Counted from the first letter of the stretch, positions 9,876 through 18,763 are shown. The stretch is DNA of 64,000 bases from Paenibacillus senegalensis JC66 (GCF_000285515.1 NZ_HE610957.1:1461427-1525426), one strand, 5' to 3'. Notes: generated by a model not told the origin, from the letters alone. Translations and numbers: made by a program.

Positions 9876-9971
9876 TTTAATCTTATTCTGTCCGTTTTGT
9901 CATTTCCCCGCATTTCCCTGAGTGAATCCTCACATTAATCTGATGTTACTATCTATCGTTAAAATAGCTGC

Positions 9972-10157
9972 TTACTCTTCTTCGCTCTCCAAGACCTCCC
10001 AAGCAATCTGAATTTGATTGTTGGCCCATTCCCGGATATTAATCTCTACTGCAGCCCGCAGCTCATCTTCCGTCAGCGGCTCGAGCTTATCATCGTCCAG
10101 CTCCAGCACATCCTCAATCTGATAATTCTGCACGTCCATGACGATTTTAATTTTCAC
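9972..10157 (-). CDS. Hypothetical acidic protein (61 aa)
   Basis: Small acidic protein beginning (V/M)KIKIVMDVQNYQIEDVLEL and ending WEVLESEEE. The alternating hydrophobic pattern suggests two strands followed by helices; no membrane segment. A GTG start is chosen since GGGGGA lies 6 nt upstream; another GTG 15 codons earlier lacks a good ribosome site. Likely real because the composition is protein-like and the ribosome site is sound, but I recognise no family. Confidence 0.6.
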   Translation of the reverse strand: MKIKIVMDVQNYQIEDVLELDDDKLEPLTEDELRAAVEINIREWANNQIQIAWEVLESEEE

Positions 10158-10213
10158 CCGATATCCCCCATCCTTACAGCTTGTCCCCAAGGTCAACTGC
10201 ACTTAATCTGATC

Positions 10214-10242
10214 GAACTCGCGGGCTGACAAGCCCGCAGTTC
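10214..10242. terminator. GC-rich hairpin between two hypothetical genes
   Basis: GAACTCGCGGGCT pairs with AGCCCGCAGTTC around a 4-nt loop. The neighbouring genes run on the minus strand, where no T run follows, so termination is uncertain. Confidence 0.4.
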
Positions 10243-10400
10243 TTTATCCTATTGTACATTACAAGTTGTCCGGCTGTAAGAATTTATGACAAATCCCCCA
10301 GAAAGTGAAGTATTGCCTCCCTGCTAGTTCCGTCCGAATCAATCTAGCGGCCAGCCTCAAAGCCTTTGTGCACCCAAACGAAAACCCGGCTGGGACTATT

Positions 10401-10742
10401 TCACAGTTTATTTACGTACACGTAGGGGATTCGCTTGATTTTGTAAGTGCCCTCCAGCAGATCTTCGGACACCACATTCAATTTCACTAAGCCCGCAATT
10501 TTTGCGGGATCCGCCTTTGACATCATTCTCCATAACGCTCCATCAGGAAGGCGATTATACAGCAAATGATCGTCGTATTCCCTTCTCTCCTGCAGTGAAA
10601 TGCGGAGATGATATCCGCCATATGTAGTTTGAATAGGCTCGTCAAACCATCCAATCAGCTCGTCTCTCAGCTCTGCCAGCTGCGCTTCCAGTTCCCGCTG
10701 ACGCTGCTTCAGCTCAAAATATGCGGCCAACTTATTTTCCAT
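10401..10742 (-). CDS. Hypothetical protein with N-terminal coiled coil (113 aa)
   Basis: Starts MENKLAAYFELKQRQRELEAQL; residues 1-35 form a Leu/Glu/Gln-rich coiled coil, followed by a beta-rich domain (IQTTYGGYHLRISLQERREYD) and a C-terminus ending KIKRIPYVYVNKL. No membrane segment. The frame is open much further upstream, but that part crosses a terminator hairpin and lacks protein-like composition, so the ATG with GGTGGG upstream is used. No family recognised. Confidence 0.6.
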   Translation of the reverse strand: MENKLAAYFELKQRQRELEAQLAELRDELIGWFDEPIQTTYGGYHLRISLQERREYDDHLLYNRLPDGALWRMMSKADPAKIAGLVKLNVVSEDLLEGTYKIKRIPYVYVNKL

Positions 10743-10853
10743 TCCGGTCCCACCGTCCTTTGTATAACATGTATGACCGGAAGGGTCCAAATATGTTCCC
10801 GCCTGCCAGATTCTATTCCAGCTGCAGCCGGCAGTAATTTGGGGATGGATTGC

Positions 10854-10882
10854 AAAAAAGCGCCTGTTGCAGGAACAGGCGC
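10854..10882 (-). terminator. Intrinsic terminator of the Fe-S carrier gene
   Basis: A perfect 9-bp stem (GCGCCTGTT/AACAGGCGC) with a 5-nt loop, followed on the minus strand by six T residues. It lies about 200 nt after the erpA-like stop codon. Confidence 0.8.
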
Positions 10883-11081
10883 AAATGAATGAAGAGAAAG
10901 AAAAAAAGTTATGAAGGCGGATACATGAATTCCTGTATCCGTGTATAAAGTATACCACAAAAACACACCTTTGTTCGGTGGAAAGTAGTGGAAGTCGGCA
11001 CACGCAAAAAGGACGATTTCCAAGTACCAATCTGTACCGGGAAACCGCCCAGCGGCTTTATGCTGGTCTTGCTGTTATACG

Positions 11082-11444
11082 TTAATCATCGCACTTCTCT
11101 GCCAGCGCTTCTTCTTCAGGCTTTGTACGGAACGAGCTGCCGCAGCCGCAAGTGGCAATCGCATTGGGGTTGTTAATCGTAAATCCTCCGCCCATGCCAA
11201 CATCTTTGTAGTCGATCTCCACACCATACAGGTATTTCGAGCTTTCCTCATCGACTACTACTTGCAGTCCGTTAATATCGTAAGTTTTATCGTTATCGTG
11301 CTGCTCGTTATCAAAGCCCATACCATAGGAAAAACCGCTGCAGCCGCCTTCCTTGACACCTACACGCAAAAACATATCGGGTGTGTCCTGGCTAGTCAGC
11401 ATTTCCTTGATTTTCTCTGATGCAGAGTCACTGATTCGGATCAT
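11082..11444 (-). CDS. A-type Fe-S cluster carrier (HesB/IscA/ErpA family)
   Basis: Scaffold/carrier that passes Fe-S clusters to apoproteins. 120 residues with the three invariant cysteines: one in KEGGCSGFSYGM and two in the C-terminal CGCGSSFRT. Family relatives in Bacilli include YutM. ATG chosen 8 nt after AGGAGGG; a GTG one codon upstream is too close. Its neighbourhood also holds a NifU-like protein and several Fe-S or flavin enzymes, fitting a role in cluster delivery. Which of the A-type names applies cannot be decided from sequence alone. Confidence 0.92.
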   Translation of the reverse strand: MIRISDSASEKIKEMLTSQDTPDMFLRVGVKEGGCSGFSYGMGFDNEQHDNDKTYDINGLQVVVDEESSKYLYGVEIDYKDVGMGGGFTINNPNAIATCGCGSSFRTKPEEEALAEKCDD

Positions 11445-11562
11445 CACGAGTCCCTCCTCTATATAGAACAGAATTACGCAGGTTTAATTAATAATAGTTC
11501 TTATCTATTCTTTATAGAAATAAGTATACTCTTATTCGGGATAAGTCTCAAGTGACATAAAA

Positions 11563-11730
11563 CTAATAGCGGCTCCGGTTCTTTTGCTGGTGATAATAAC
11601 TTAACAATAATTTGTCCAGGTTCTCACTGCTTTCAACAACTCTTGGATGAAGAAGTCCGAGTTGACACCCTAATTGAATCATTTGTTTACGGGCATCTTC
11701 AATTTCTTCATTAATTTCCAAATTCATCAT
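11563..11730 (-). CDS. Spo0E-like aspartyl-phosphate phosphatase (55 aa)
   Basis: Small two-helix hairpin protein of the Spo0E family, which dephosphorylates Spo0A~P and so delays sporulation. Seen: a first helix (MMNLEINEEIEDARKQMIQLG), then HPRVVESSENLDKLLLSYY with the family SxxLD signature (SENLD). Length is typical of the family. Start has AAAGGTG 9 nt upstream. Not an obvious operon member; it stands alone between the Fe-S carrier and mqnE. Family call is good; that it acts on Spo0A is inferred from the family. Confidence 0.8.
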   Translation of the reverse strand: MMNLEINEEIEDARKQMIQLGCQLGLLHPRVVESSENLDKLLLSYYHQQKNRSRY

Positions 11731-12070
11731 CGTACTTTTCACCTTTAATCACCTTAAAAAAATTAATCACCAATTATTTAGTATACACAGAATTCAAATA
11801 ATTGGAAGCATAAATTGCAGAAAAACGTATGAATTTCAATTTTTTTACTCCCTTTTCCTGTCGAACTCTGTCTTGCCGCTTCTTTGGAGCTAGGTTTATA
11901 ATGGTAAGGACAAAGGTTGCATGGCCAGCTCTAATGGCTTGTTATATCTTTAATTGGGCTCGAGTGTTTCCGCAGCTTTGCGGCGGACTATCTTTTTTTG
12001 TAATTATCATTTCACGACCGGTTGGCGCTGGTTTCTCCAGCAAAATGAATAAAGAAAGGTGTGTGACAAA
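11731..12070 (+). promoter_or_regulatory. Leader region with candidate mqnE promoter
   Basis: No gene seen. TTGCCG (11873-11878), an 18-nt spacer and TATAAT (11897-11902) form a plausible sigma-A promoter about 170 nt before mqnE. A TGTCGAA heptamer near 11861 resembles a Spo0A box, but one such site by itself is weak evidence. Confidence 0.45.
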
Positions 12071-13171
12071 ATGGGTATAGTAGTCCCCACCCCAAATACA
12101 ATGATGGAGAGCATAAGAGAAAAGGTTGCACATGGACAGCCGCTTAATCTTAAGGACGGGCTGTTTCTCTATGAAACCGATGATCTTCTGTCTGTGGGCC
12201 AACTGGCTAACGAGCTTAATCTCCGCAAAAACGGAAACAAAGTTTATTTTATCCAAAATATGAGCCTGTACTTTACAAATGTATGTGAAGCTCACTGCGC
12301 TTTTTGCCACTTCCGCAGAGATGAAGGCGAAGAAGGTGCTTATACACTAAGTCCGGAGCAAATGTTCGAATATATCGACAAGCACATTCACCCCGAAATG
12401 CGGGAATTTCACATTACGGGAGGGCATAACCCCCATGTCCCCTTTGATTATTACGTGAATTATGTAAGGGCGCTGAAGCAAAGATATCCGAATGTGACCA
12501 TCAAAGCCCACACGGCTGCGGAAATTGAGTTCTTCTCTAGAATTAGCGGGCTAACTTATGAGGAAGTGCTGAAAACACTGGTGGAAGCCGGCTTAGGCAC
12601 CCTGACAGGCGGAGGGGCTGAAATTCTGTCGGAGCGATACCGTAAAAAAATGGGCGTCGGCAAGGCCACTACCGAGCAATGGCTGGAAGTGCAACGGACA
12701 GCACACCGTCTGGGCTTAAAGACACACGCTACGATGCTGTACGGCTCCATCGAAACGTTGGAAGAAAGAATCCAGCATATGATTTATTTGCGTGAACTGC
12801 AAGCCGAAACCGATGGATTTATGGTTTTCATACCTAATTCCGTTCAGCCGGCCAGCATCAAAGCAGGCATCAAAAGACGGGTGTCAGCTTACGACAATAT
12901 GAGAACACTGGCGATAAGCCGGCTAATGGTCGACAATATTCCGCATATTAAAGCGTACTTTATTAATTTAGGCACAGAGCTGACGCAATTAGCTCTTACT
13001 TTCGGCGCCTCCGATGTGCACGGAACCATCGTCCAGGAACGGATCAGCCATGCGGCCGGAGCGCTGACTCCCGAAGGCTTGACCAAGGATGAGCTCATTT
13101 GGCTTATTAAAGGCGCTGGCCGGATACCTGTTGAGCGGGATACGTTCTATCAGCCTATTCAGGAATACTAA
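12071..13171 (+). CDS. mqnE: Aminofutalosine synthase (radical SAM)
   Basis: Second step of the futalosine pathway to menaquinone: joins the enolpyruvyl-benzoate from MqnA with the adenosyl group of SAM to give aminofutalosine. 366 residues. Seen: radical-SAM cluster motif CEAHCAFC (CX3CX2C), HITGGHNP and LTGGGAEILSE characteristic of MqnE rather than MqnC, and the C-terminal GTELTQLALTFGASDVHGT. Start ATG is 9 nt after AAAGGTG. The other mqn genes are not in the window. Shows that the host makes menaquinone by the futalosine route, unlike Bacillus subtilis. Confidence 0.93.
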   Translation: MGIVVPTPNTMMESIREKVAHGQPLNLKDGLFLYETDDLLSVGQLANELNLRKNGNKVYFIQNMSLYFTNVCEAHCAFCHFRRDEGEEGAYTLSPEQMFEYIDKHIHPEMREFHITGGHNPHVPFDYYVNYVRALKQRYPNVTIKAHTAAEIEFFSRISGLTYEEVLKTLVEAGLGTLTGGGAEILSERYRKKMGVGKATTEQWLEVQRTAHRLGLKTHATMLYGSIETLEERIQHMIYLRELQAETDGFMVFIPNSVQPASIKAGIKRRVSAYDNMRTLAISRLMVDNIPHIKAYFINLGTELTQLALTFGASDVHGTIVQERISHAAGALTPEGLTKDELIWLIKGAGRIPVERDTFYQPIQEY

Positions 13172-13380
13172 ACACCTTAACTCCTCATACAACGATCATG
13201 GAATGAATTTGCGTTTTGGCACGGGAAAATAATGGTGGAATTTGTTCAGTTCCTTAAACCGCAACCCTCTGAACGGACAATGGGAGATTAATCTAGATTA
13301 ATCGAGGGTAATCTTAGGTTACATTAATGATAAGGTCATATGCATAGCTACTCATTTTATCGCAGAAAGGTTTATAGCTA

Positions 13381-14448
13381 ATGAATAAGAAGATCGTAAT
13401 TTTGGGCGGCGGCTATGGCGGACTAACCGTCGCCCATCAATTGCTGGATAAGGAACTGCCCGACACGACGGAGCTGATCCTGGTCGACCGTCTCCCTTAC
13501 CAGGGATTGAAGACGGAGTATTATGCACTCGCTGCCGGTACTGTGGCTGAGATCAATATACGAGCTGGCTTTCCCGAGCACCCCCAATTAAGCAAATGCT
13601 ACGGAGAAATCGCTGAGATTGACCCGGAAGCCAAAGAAGTCCGCTTCCAAGACCGTGATCCGCTAAACTATGATCAGCTCGTTGTTGCCCTTGGCTGTGT
13701 AGATAAATTCCATAACATTCCCGGAGCAGAGCTTTATTCCAGCAGCATTCAATCCTTGTCAGCCACAAGAAAAACGTTTCAAAAGGTTAATGATGTCAAG
13801 CCTTATGGCACCGTTTCGATCGTTGGCGGCGGGCTAAGCGGAGTGGAGATGGCCGCCGAGCTAAGAGAAAGCCGGCCGGATTTAAATGTCCGTATTCTCG
13901 ATAGAGGGACAAGTATTCTGTCCGCTTTTCCCGGAAGACTGCAATCATTTGTCAGAACCTGGTTTGAACGCCATGATATCGAAATTTTGAACCAGGTATC
14001 GGTGACGCGGCTGGAGGAAGGCGTAATTTACAATCAAGGAGACATGCTGTATACGGACACTACAGTATGGACGGCCGGCATTCAGCCAAGTCCTGTCGTT
14101 CAGCAGCTCGATGTGCCTAAGGACTCCCAGGGCAGAGTGCTGCTGAATGAATACCATCAAATTCCGCGCTATCCTGATATTTATGTCGTGGGCGACTGTG
14201 CCAGCATGGGGTTTTCGCCAAGCGCACAAGCGGCAGAAGGTCAAGGCAAGCAGGTAGCGGAAATTATTCAAGCCCTGCACAAGGGAGAAACCCCTCAGTT
14301 GACGCAAATCAAGCTCAAGGGCGTGTTAGGCTCCCTCGGCAAAAAGTCCGGTTTCGCCTTAATGGGAAAACGGACTGTCATGCTTGGCAAAGTGCCCCGT
14401 ATATTGAAAAGCGGTGTGCTTTGGATGTCCAAGCACCACTTTGGCTAA
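13381..14448 (+). CDS. NADH dehydrogenase-like FAD oxidoreductase (YutJ type)
   Basis: A 355-residue flavoprotein of the type II NADH dehydrogenase superfamily: N-terminal FAD motif (VILGGGYGGLTVAHQ), central NAD(P) motif (SIVGGGLSGVEMAAE), TTVWTAGI, and the FAD contact YVVGDCASM near residue 275. Same length as Bacillus YutJ and in the same neighbourhood (next to yuzB- and yutI-like genes). It is a second, divergent paralogue of the NADH dehydrogenase encoded at 7.2-8.4 kb; its electron acceptor is unknown. AAAGG stands 10 nt before the ATG. Confidence 0.85.
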   Translation: MNKKIVILGGGYGGLTVAHQLLDKELPDTTELILVDRLPYQGLKTEYYALAAGTVAEINIRAGFPEHPQLSKCYGEIAEIDPEAKEVRFQDRDPLNYDQLVVALGCVDKFHNIPGAELYSSSIQSLSATRKTFQKVNDVKPYGTVSIVGGGLSGVEMAAELRESRPDLNVRILDRGTSILSAFPGRLQSFVRTWFERHDIEILNQVSVTRLEEGVIYNQGDMLYTDTTVWTAGIQPSPVVQQLDVPKDSQGRVLLNEYHQIPRYPDIYVVGDCASMGFSPSAQAAEGQGKQVAEIIQALHKGETPQLTQIKLKGVLGSLGKKSGFALMGKRTVMLGKVPRILKSGVLWMSKHHFG

Positions 14449-14459
14449 ACTGTTCTGCC

Positions 14460-14714
14460 TCATAGGTCGAACAATTCGTCCATGGCCTCTATTTCTTTAA
14501 TTTTGGCCAGGATCTGCTCATACAGCTCATCCGCGGTTGGAGCGAATACCGCTTCACCATTTACCAAAGCATAGGGACTCAAGTAGCATTCGCCGCAGTT
14601 GCCCAGACAGCCATATTCAATGACATCCAGATCCGGATTTTCCTCCAGTTTGGCAACGAGCTCATCGGTCCCGTGATGCATATTGTTAACGCAAAACTCA
14701 ATGATCGGTCTCAT
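14460..14714 (-). CDS. yuzB: YuzB-like DUF1450 protein
   Basis: Small protein (84 aa) with the family's cysteine pattern: EFCVNN near the N-terminus and EYGCLGNCGECYLSPYALVNG in the middle, suggesting metal or Fe-S binding (inference). ATG follows AAGGAGGG. It is convergent with the YutJ-like gene, only 11 nt apart, and divergent from the NifU-like gene. The same trio occurs in Bacillus. Function unknown. Confidence 0.85.
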   Translation of the reverse strand: MRPIIEFCVNNMHHGTDELVAKLEENPDLDVIEYGCLGNCGECYLSPYALVNGEAVFAPTADELYEQILAKIKEIEAMDELFDL

Positions 14715-14782
14715 CCGGGATCCCTCCTTCAATTTCTGACCGGCTTTTAGGGCAGACCATTTAAATTTAATGCAATTTGTAT

Positions 14783-14788
14783 TATAAT
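14783..14788 (+). promoter_or_regulatory. TATAAT -10 box of the NifU-like gene
   Basis: Perfect -10 hexamer 27 nt before the start codon; the -35 region (TTTAAA near 14760) is weak. The position fits a short leader. Confidence 0.4.
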
Positions 14789-14815
14789 AAACAATAAGAA
14801 AGGAGTTGGCGTATT

Positions 14816-15061
14816 ATGAGTCAGGATGTTCAAAGCACCAAGTATGATGAAGTTTTGGAAGTTCTCGATAAACTGCGTCCTTTCCTGCAGCGCGACGGCG
14901 GTGACGTTGAGCTGGTGGATGTAGAGGATGGTATCGTTAAATTAAAATTAATGGGAGCTTGCGGCAGCTGCCCTAGTTCCACCATTACTTTAAAAGCCGG
15001 TATTGAACGGGCTTTGGTCGAAGAAGTCGAAGGCATTGAAGAAGTCGTTCAAGTATTTTAA
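14816..15061 (+). CDS. NifU-like C-terminal domain Fe-S scaffold (YutI type)
   Basis: 81-residue stand-alone NifU C-terminal domain that carries Fe-S clusters. Seen: [17 protein letters not shown] and the CX2C cluster ligand motif [18 protein letters not shown]. Length is normal for the Nfu/YutI group. AAAGGAG precedes the ATG. Together with the A-type carrier at 11.1-11.4 kb it supports late steps of Fe-S cluster delivery. Confidence 0.93.
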   Translation: MSQDVQSTKYDEVLEVLDKLRPFLQRDGGDVELVDVEDGIVKLKLMGACGSCPSSTITLKAGIERALVEEVEGIEEVVQVF

Positions 15062-15073
15062 TGGCTGCTAACC

Positions 15074-15121
15074 AAGAGGCTTTCTCACAGCGGACACGCC
15101 CCGTGAGACGGCCTCTTCTTT
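15074..15121 (+). terminator. Intrinsic terminator of the NifU-like gene
   Basis: AAGAGGC and CTCAC pair with GTGAG and GCCTCTT across a small 3x3 internal loop, followed by CTTTT. It starts 13 nt after the stop codon. Confidence 0.8.
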
Positions 15122-15132
15122 TATATACTCCA

Positions 15133-15927
15133 TTATTGAGAAGAGGAGGCCGGCCCTTTAATGCTGCGGATCGGATCCAATCCCCCAGAGACATCAACAA
15201 TGTTGCCCGTAATAAAATCAGACTCCTCCTGACATAGAAAGGTCACGATTCTCGCTACATCCTCTCCCGTACCCGGGCGGCCTCGCGGAGACTCTTCATC
15301 CGTCAGATGCTCAACCTCATGAATATGCTTTTCTTTGTTTGCCCCGCGGATATCCCCAGGGCATATCATATTAACCGTAATTCCATAAGGGGCTTCTTCC
15401 ACAGCCAACGTTTTTGTAAATGAAACGAGTCCAACCTTGGCCGCCGCGTAAACAGCCCGATGCGGCCAGCTGGTCGCTTCCCCGGCCCGTCCAAAACCAA
15501 AATGAATAATTCTTCCCCACTGCTTGCGCCGCATCATGGGCAGCACCAGATGATCCAGCTCCATCACGCCAAGTAAATTGCCACGCATCAAATACTCTAT
15601 CTCATCCATATCATATTCAGCGAATAACCTTCTCTCGCGGACGAAGGGACCTGCATTGTTAATGAGAATATCTACGCCCCCCAGCCGCTCCTCAACTTCC
15701 TTTACCATCGAACGGACATCCTCGGAACGGGAGACATCCCCTTGCACAGCAATTGCTCGCACCCCAAGATGCTCCAGCCACTTGGTCAGCTCGCCGGCCT
15801 CTGCTTCACTATGAACATAATTTATGGCTATATCGCAACCTTGTGCTGCCAACTGGATTGCAGACATTTTACCGAGTCCCTTGGCACTTCCTGTAATTAA
15901 TGCGACTTTACCCTGCCTTTGCGCCAT
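15133..15927 (-). CDS. SDR-family protein lacking the catalytic serine
   Basis: 264-residue Rossmann protein of the classical short-chain dehydrogenase/reductase family, close in form to 3-oxoacyl-ACP reductases. Seen: cofactor motif ITGSAKGLGK, NNAGP (residues 90-94), the helix Asn in RGNLLG (117) and YAAAK (Tyr160, Lys164). The residue 13 before the catalytic Tyr, normally Ser, is Arg147, and the preceding one is Gly (FGFGRAG). The reductase activity may therefore be altered or lost. ATG has AGGAGG 6 nt upstream. No operon partner that reveals a substrate. Confidence 0.85.
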   Translation of the reverse strand: MAQRQGKVALITGSAKGLGKMSAIQLAAQGCDIAINYVHSEAEAGELTKWLEHLGVRAIAVQGDVSRSEDVRSMVKEVEERLGGVDILINNAGPFVRERRLFAEYDMDEIEYLMRGNLLGVMELDHLVLPMMRRKQWGRIIHFGFGRAGEATSWPHRAVYAAAKVGLVSFTKTLAVEEAPYGITVNMICPGDIRGANKEKHIHEVEHLTDEESPRGRPGTGEDVARIVTFLCQEESDFITGNIVDVSGGLDPIRSIKGPASSSQ

Positions 15928-16108
15928 AGCCACCCTCCTGTAAAGTTCAAGCCCGGGGCTTTTGGATTCTCGTTAAAAAAAGCCCCCTCATCCTATATTG
16001 TCAAGATGGTATTCTTGATGAGTACTATGTTTAAGTATAGTGCATTCCCGCAAAAGATTCTACTGATGCCAGGGCGAACCGCAAGATGCGTAAGGCCAAT
16101 AAAATCAA

Positions 16109-16162
16109 AAGGCAAGCCGCTTTTCAGGAGGCTCCATCGCCTCAATCCGAAAAAGCAGCTTG
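16109..16162 (-). terminator. Possible terminator of the HEPN-like gene
   Basis: GCAAGC-GCTTTT pairs with AAAAAGC-GCTTGC across a long loop, overlapping the last codons of the gene; on the minus strand CCTTTTGATTTTA follows. Moderate support only. Confidence 0.45.
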
Positions 16163-16795
16163 CAGGGTCAAACAAACCATCTCATATCCTTTTTGAAGTG
16201 TTTGCAGCCTGCCCACACGGTCCTCGAGGAGCATTTTTTGCTGTGCTGCAGCATGAACGGCCTGGAACAAGTCATCCAGCAATTCGGTGTTCATTAAGTG
16301 GGTCTCCATATTTCGCTCTTTGCGTAATACGTCCATTTCCTCTTTGTAGCGGTGCTTGATCTCCCCCAGCTTCTTCGCCAGCGGCTTGAGCTCAGGAGAA
16401 GCTTCCAAATGACGAAGCACGGTAAAATAAGAAAAGCGGGACTTGACCGCCGAGGTATTCAGCTCATGCTGCTCATCAAGAAAAGAACCTAATTTATCGA
16501 GAATGGAGAAAATACGCAGCAGCGCATTTTTATAAAAATATAAATGCAAGTGGTAATGATGAAGCTCTTCCCCGCCTAAATCCTGAAAATACTTGCTGCG
16601 AACAAGCTTGGAGAATCGCTCAGCTGCGTACAGACTTTGCTCCAGCTCATCCAGCGAGCGGGAGAACGAACCGATTTTGATCGCCAGTGCGCGGTCTTCT
16701 CCCGCCTGGTCGCTGTACCGGTTCAATGCTTTAACCGTGTCAGCATATATTCCCTTCTCCACTCGCTTTTGCTCGCCAAGCAAATACCGGAACAT
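16142..16795 (-). CDS. HEPN-like helical protein (Cthe_2314 type)
   Basis: 217-residue all-helical protein, with no membrane segment. Near residue 165 it carries RNMETH inside KERNMETHLMN, matching the RX4H active-site motif of HEPN domains, which are often RNases in toxin-antitoxin, defence or RNA-processing systems. I recall Cthe_2314-type HEPN proteins annotated in Paenibacillus and think this is one. The ATG has AGGAGG in good position. No antitoxin-like partner (MNT or otherwise) adjoins it; neighbours are the SDR protein and the sugar importer, so a housekeeping role is as likely as a defensive one. Confidence 0.6.
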   Translation of the reverse strand: MFRYLLGEQKRVEKGIYADTVKALNRYSDQAGEDRALAIKIGSFSRSLDELEQSLYAAERFSKLVRSKYFQDLGGEELHHYHLHLYFYKNALLRIFSILDKLGSFLDEQHELNTSAVKSRFSYFTVLRHLEASPELKPLAKKLGEIKHRYKEEMDVLRKERNMETHLMNTELLDDLFQAVHAAAQQKMLLEDRVGRLQTLQKGYEMVCLTLQAAFSD

Positions 16796-16909
16796 TCCAC
16801 TCCTCCTGCATACCAATAATTCAGCAAACTTAATAAATTCTATATTAGAATAGCCGCTTCCCCGATATTTTAACCATAGCCGAATCATTCATGGAAATAC
16901 ATGGGTCCT

Positions 16910-17788
16910 CTATTCCTTAATCGCTCCAATCATAACACCCTTTACAAAAAATCGTTGCAGGAACGGATAAAGCAGCAGTATTGGAATCGTGGCCACGATA
17001 ATCGTGGCATATTTAATCGTTTCTCCAATCGGCATGCGGTCTCCGCCGCCAACTCCGGTCGTCATGCTCTCCGTACTGTTCGTGATGAGAATTTCCCTTA
17101 AAATAAGCTGCAGCGGGTACAAATCACGTGTCCGCAAATAAATCAGCGCCTGGAACCAGGAGTTCCAGTGAGCTACCCCGTAAAACAAGACCATCACCGC
17201 CACAACGGGGAGAGAGAGAGGGATGATAATTCTAAACAGTACAGTAAAATCGTTGGCACCGTCCATTTTCGCTGACTCCTCAAGACTTACCGGAATTCCC
17301 TGAAAGGACGTTCGCATAATAATTAAATTAAAGGTGCTTATAGCAGTAGGGAAAATAAGAGCCCATATCGTATCGGTTATCCCGATATTCGAGACAAGTA
17401 CATAGTTAGGGATCAAGCCCCCGCTAAAAAACATGGTGAACACGATGGCAAACATGATCGGATTTTTCCACATCACATTTTGCCTGGAAAGCCCATAGGC
17501 CCCGAGCGAGGTCAGGAAAACATTCAAAGCGGTGCCGACCACAACCACGAACAAAGTGTTCATATACCCGCTAATAATAGACGGGTTGGCAAATACGAGC
17601 TTGTAGGCTTCGAAATTAAACCCGTGAGGCCACCACATCAGCCCCCGGTGCTGGACAACCCAGGTCGGTTCACTCAATGACGCAATAAGCACATAGAGAA
17701 ACGGGTATAAGGTCAAAAAGCACAATACGATCATAAACAGCGCATTTAGCCAATCAAACAGGCGACCACTCAAGGAAGGTTTATTCAT
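16910..17788 (-). CDS. Sugar ABC transporter permease, LplC type
   Basis: Inner-membrane permease of the CUT1 family (oligosaccharide importers). 292 residues with about six membrane helices (first at 13-35, last before the C-terminus FFVKGVMIGAIKE). The EAA loop that contacts the ATPase is seen at SLEESAKMDGAND. Close in type to LplC/YtcP of Bacillus. Thirteen nucleotides separate it from the other permease gene upstream, so the two form one operon with the binding protein. No ATPase gene is present; such importers usually borrow a shared MsmX-type ATPase. Confidence 0.92.
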   Translation of the reverse strand: MNKPSLSGRLFDWLNALFMIVLCFLTLYPFLYVLIASLSEPTWVVQHRGLMWWPHGFNFEAYKLVFANPSIISGYMNTLFVVVVGTALNVFLTSLGAYGLSRQNVMWKNPIMFAIVFTMFFSGGLIPNYVLVSNIGITDTIWALIFPTAISTFNLIIMRTSFQGIPVSLEESAKMDGANDFTVLFRIIIPLSLPVVAVMVLFYGVAHWNSWFQALIYLRTRDLYPLQLILREILITNSTESMTTGVGGGDRMPIGETIKYATIIVATIPILLLYPFLQRFFVKGVMIGAIKE

Positions 17789-17800
17789 TTGCAGGCCTCC

Positions 17801-18763
17801 TTACCACAGCTTCGTTTCCGTCGTCTTTTTGCTCAAATAGTTAGCAAAGACCAGGAGCGTAAAATTGATTATGGAATTAAACAAGCCGATTGCGGAACTA
17901 AAGCTGAAATTGGATTCCAATAGCCCTTTACGGTAAACGTATGTGCCTATCACATCCGCTGTTTCATAAGTGTTAGAGTTATACATTAGCAATATTTTTT
18001 CTGTGCCTACTGACATCAGATTTCCAATCTGCAGAATCAGCAAAATAATAATGGTGGGCATAATGCCCGGGATAGTAATATGAATCGTCTGCTTCCAGCG
18101 GTTCGCGCCATCCACCCTGGAGGCTTCATAAAGCGTTGGATCAATATTCGACATCGCCGCCAAATATATAATCGAGCCCCAGCCAACGGATTGCCAAATC
18201 CCCGATCCGATAAAGATCGTGCGGAACCATTCAGGCTCCCGCAAATAGGCAACAGGCTCTACTCCAAAAATGCTGAGCACGTTGTTAATCAATCCGTCTC
18301 TGGCCAGAAAATCAACGAGAATCCCGACAATGACAACTATCGAAATAAAATGCGGGAGATAGGTTATCGTCTGAACGGTCCGTTTGAACCGGTTATTTCT
18401 GATTTCATTGAGCAGCAGGGCCAATATAATAGGTGCAGGAAATGCAAACAAAAGCTCTAGCACGCTAATAATAATTGTGTTCCGCAGTATTCTCCAAAAA
18501 TAATAGCTGTTAAAAAAATCCTCAAAATGCTTTAATCCTACCCATTCACTTCCCGATATGCCCAGATAAGGAACGTAATCTTTAAAGGCGATCTGCACCC
18601 CGTACATGGGCCCATAGTGGAAAATCGCATAATACGCGACAACAGGAAGCAGCATCAGGTATACGTACTTATTCACTTTGGCATCCCGGATTACCCGGTA
18701 AAGAAACCGGTTGCGGTCAATTGTCTTCTTGGGGGATGGCTGCTCTTTGCTTACAACTGGCAT
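17801..18763 (-). CDS. Sugar ABC transporter permease, LplB type
   Basis: Second permease of the importer, 320 residues, with a cytoplasmic N-terminus (about 30 residues) and six membrane helices. EAA loop at TLYEASRVDGANRW. The C-terminus (YLSKKTTETKLW) is characteristic of LplB/YtcP-like proteins that pair with LplC. Lies between the binding protein and LplC-type permease genes on the same strand. Confidence 0.92.
   Translation of the reverse strand: MPVVSKEQPSPKKTIDRNRFLYRVIRDAKVNKYVYLMLLPVVAYYAIFHYGPMYGVQIAFKDYVPYLGISGSEWVGLKHFEDFFNSYYFWRILRNTIIISVLELLFAFPAPIILALLLNEIRNNRFKRTVQTITYLPHFISIVVIVGILVDFLARDGLINNVLSIFGVEPVAYLREPEWFRTIFIGSGIWQSVGWGSIIYLAAMSNIDPTLYEASRVDGANRWKQTIHITIPGIMPTIIILLILQIGNLMSVGTEKILLMYNSNTYETADVIGTYVYRKGLLESNFSFSSAIGLFNSIINFTLLVFANYLSKKTTETKLW

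Noticed and set aside
10743..11030. N-terminal extension of the 113-residue hypothetical protein
   Set aside because: The upstream open stretch crosses a terminator hairpin and has no protein-like sequence; the ATG at 10742 has a ribosome site.
16142..16795. Complete HEPN-MNT toxin-antitoxin system
   Set aside because: No nucleotidyltransferase-like or other antitoxin gene adjoins the HEPN-like gene.
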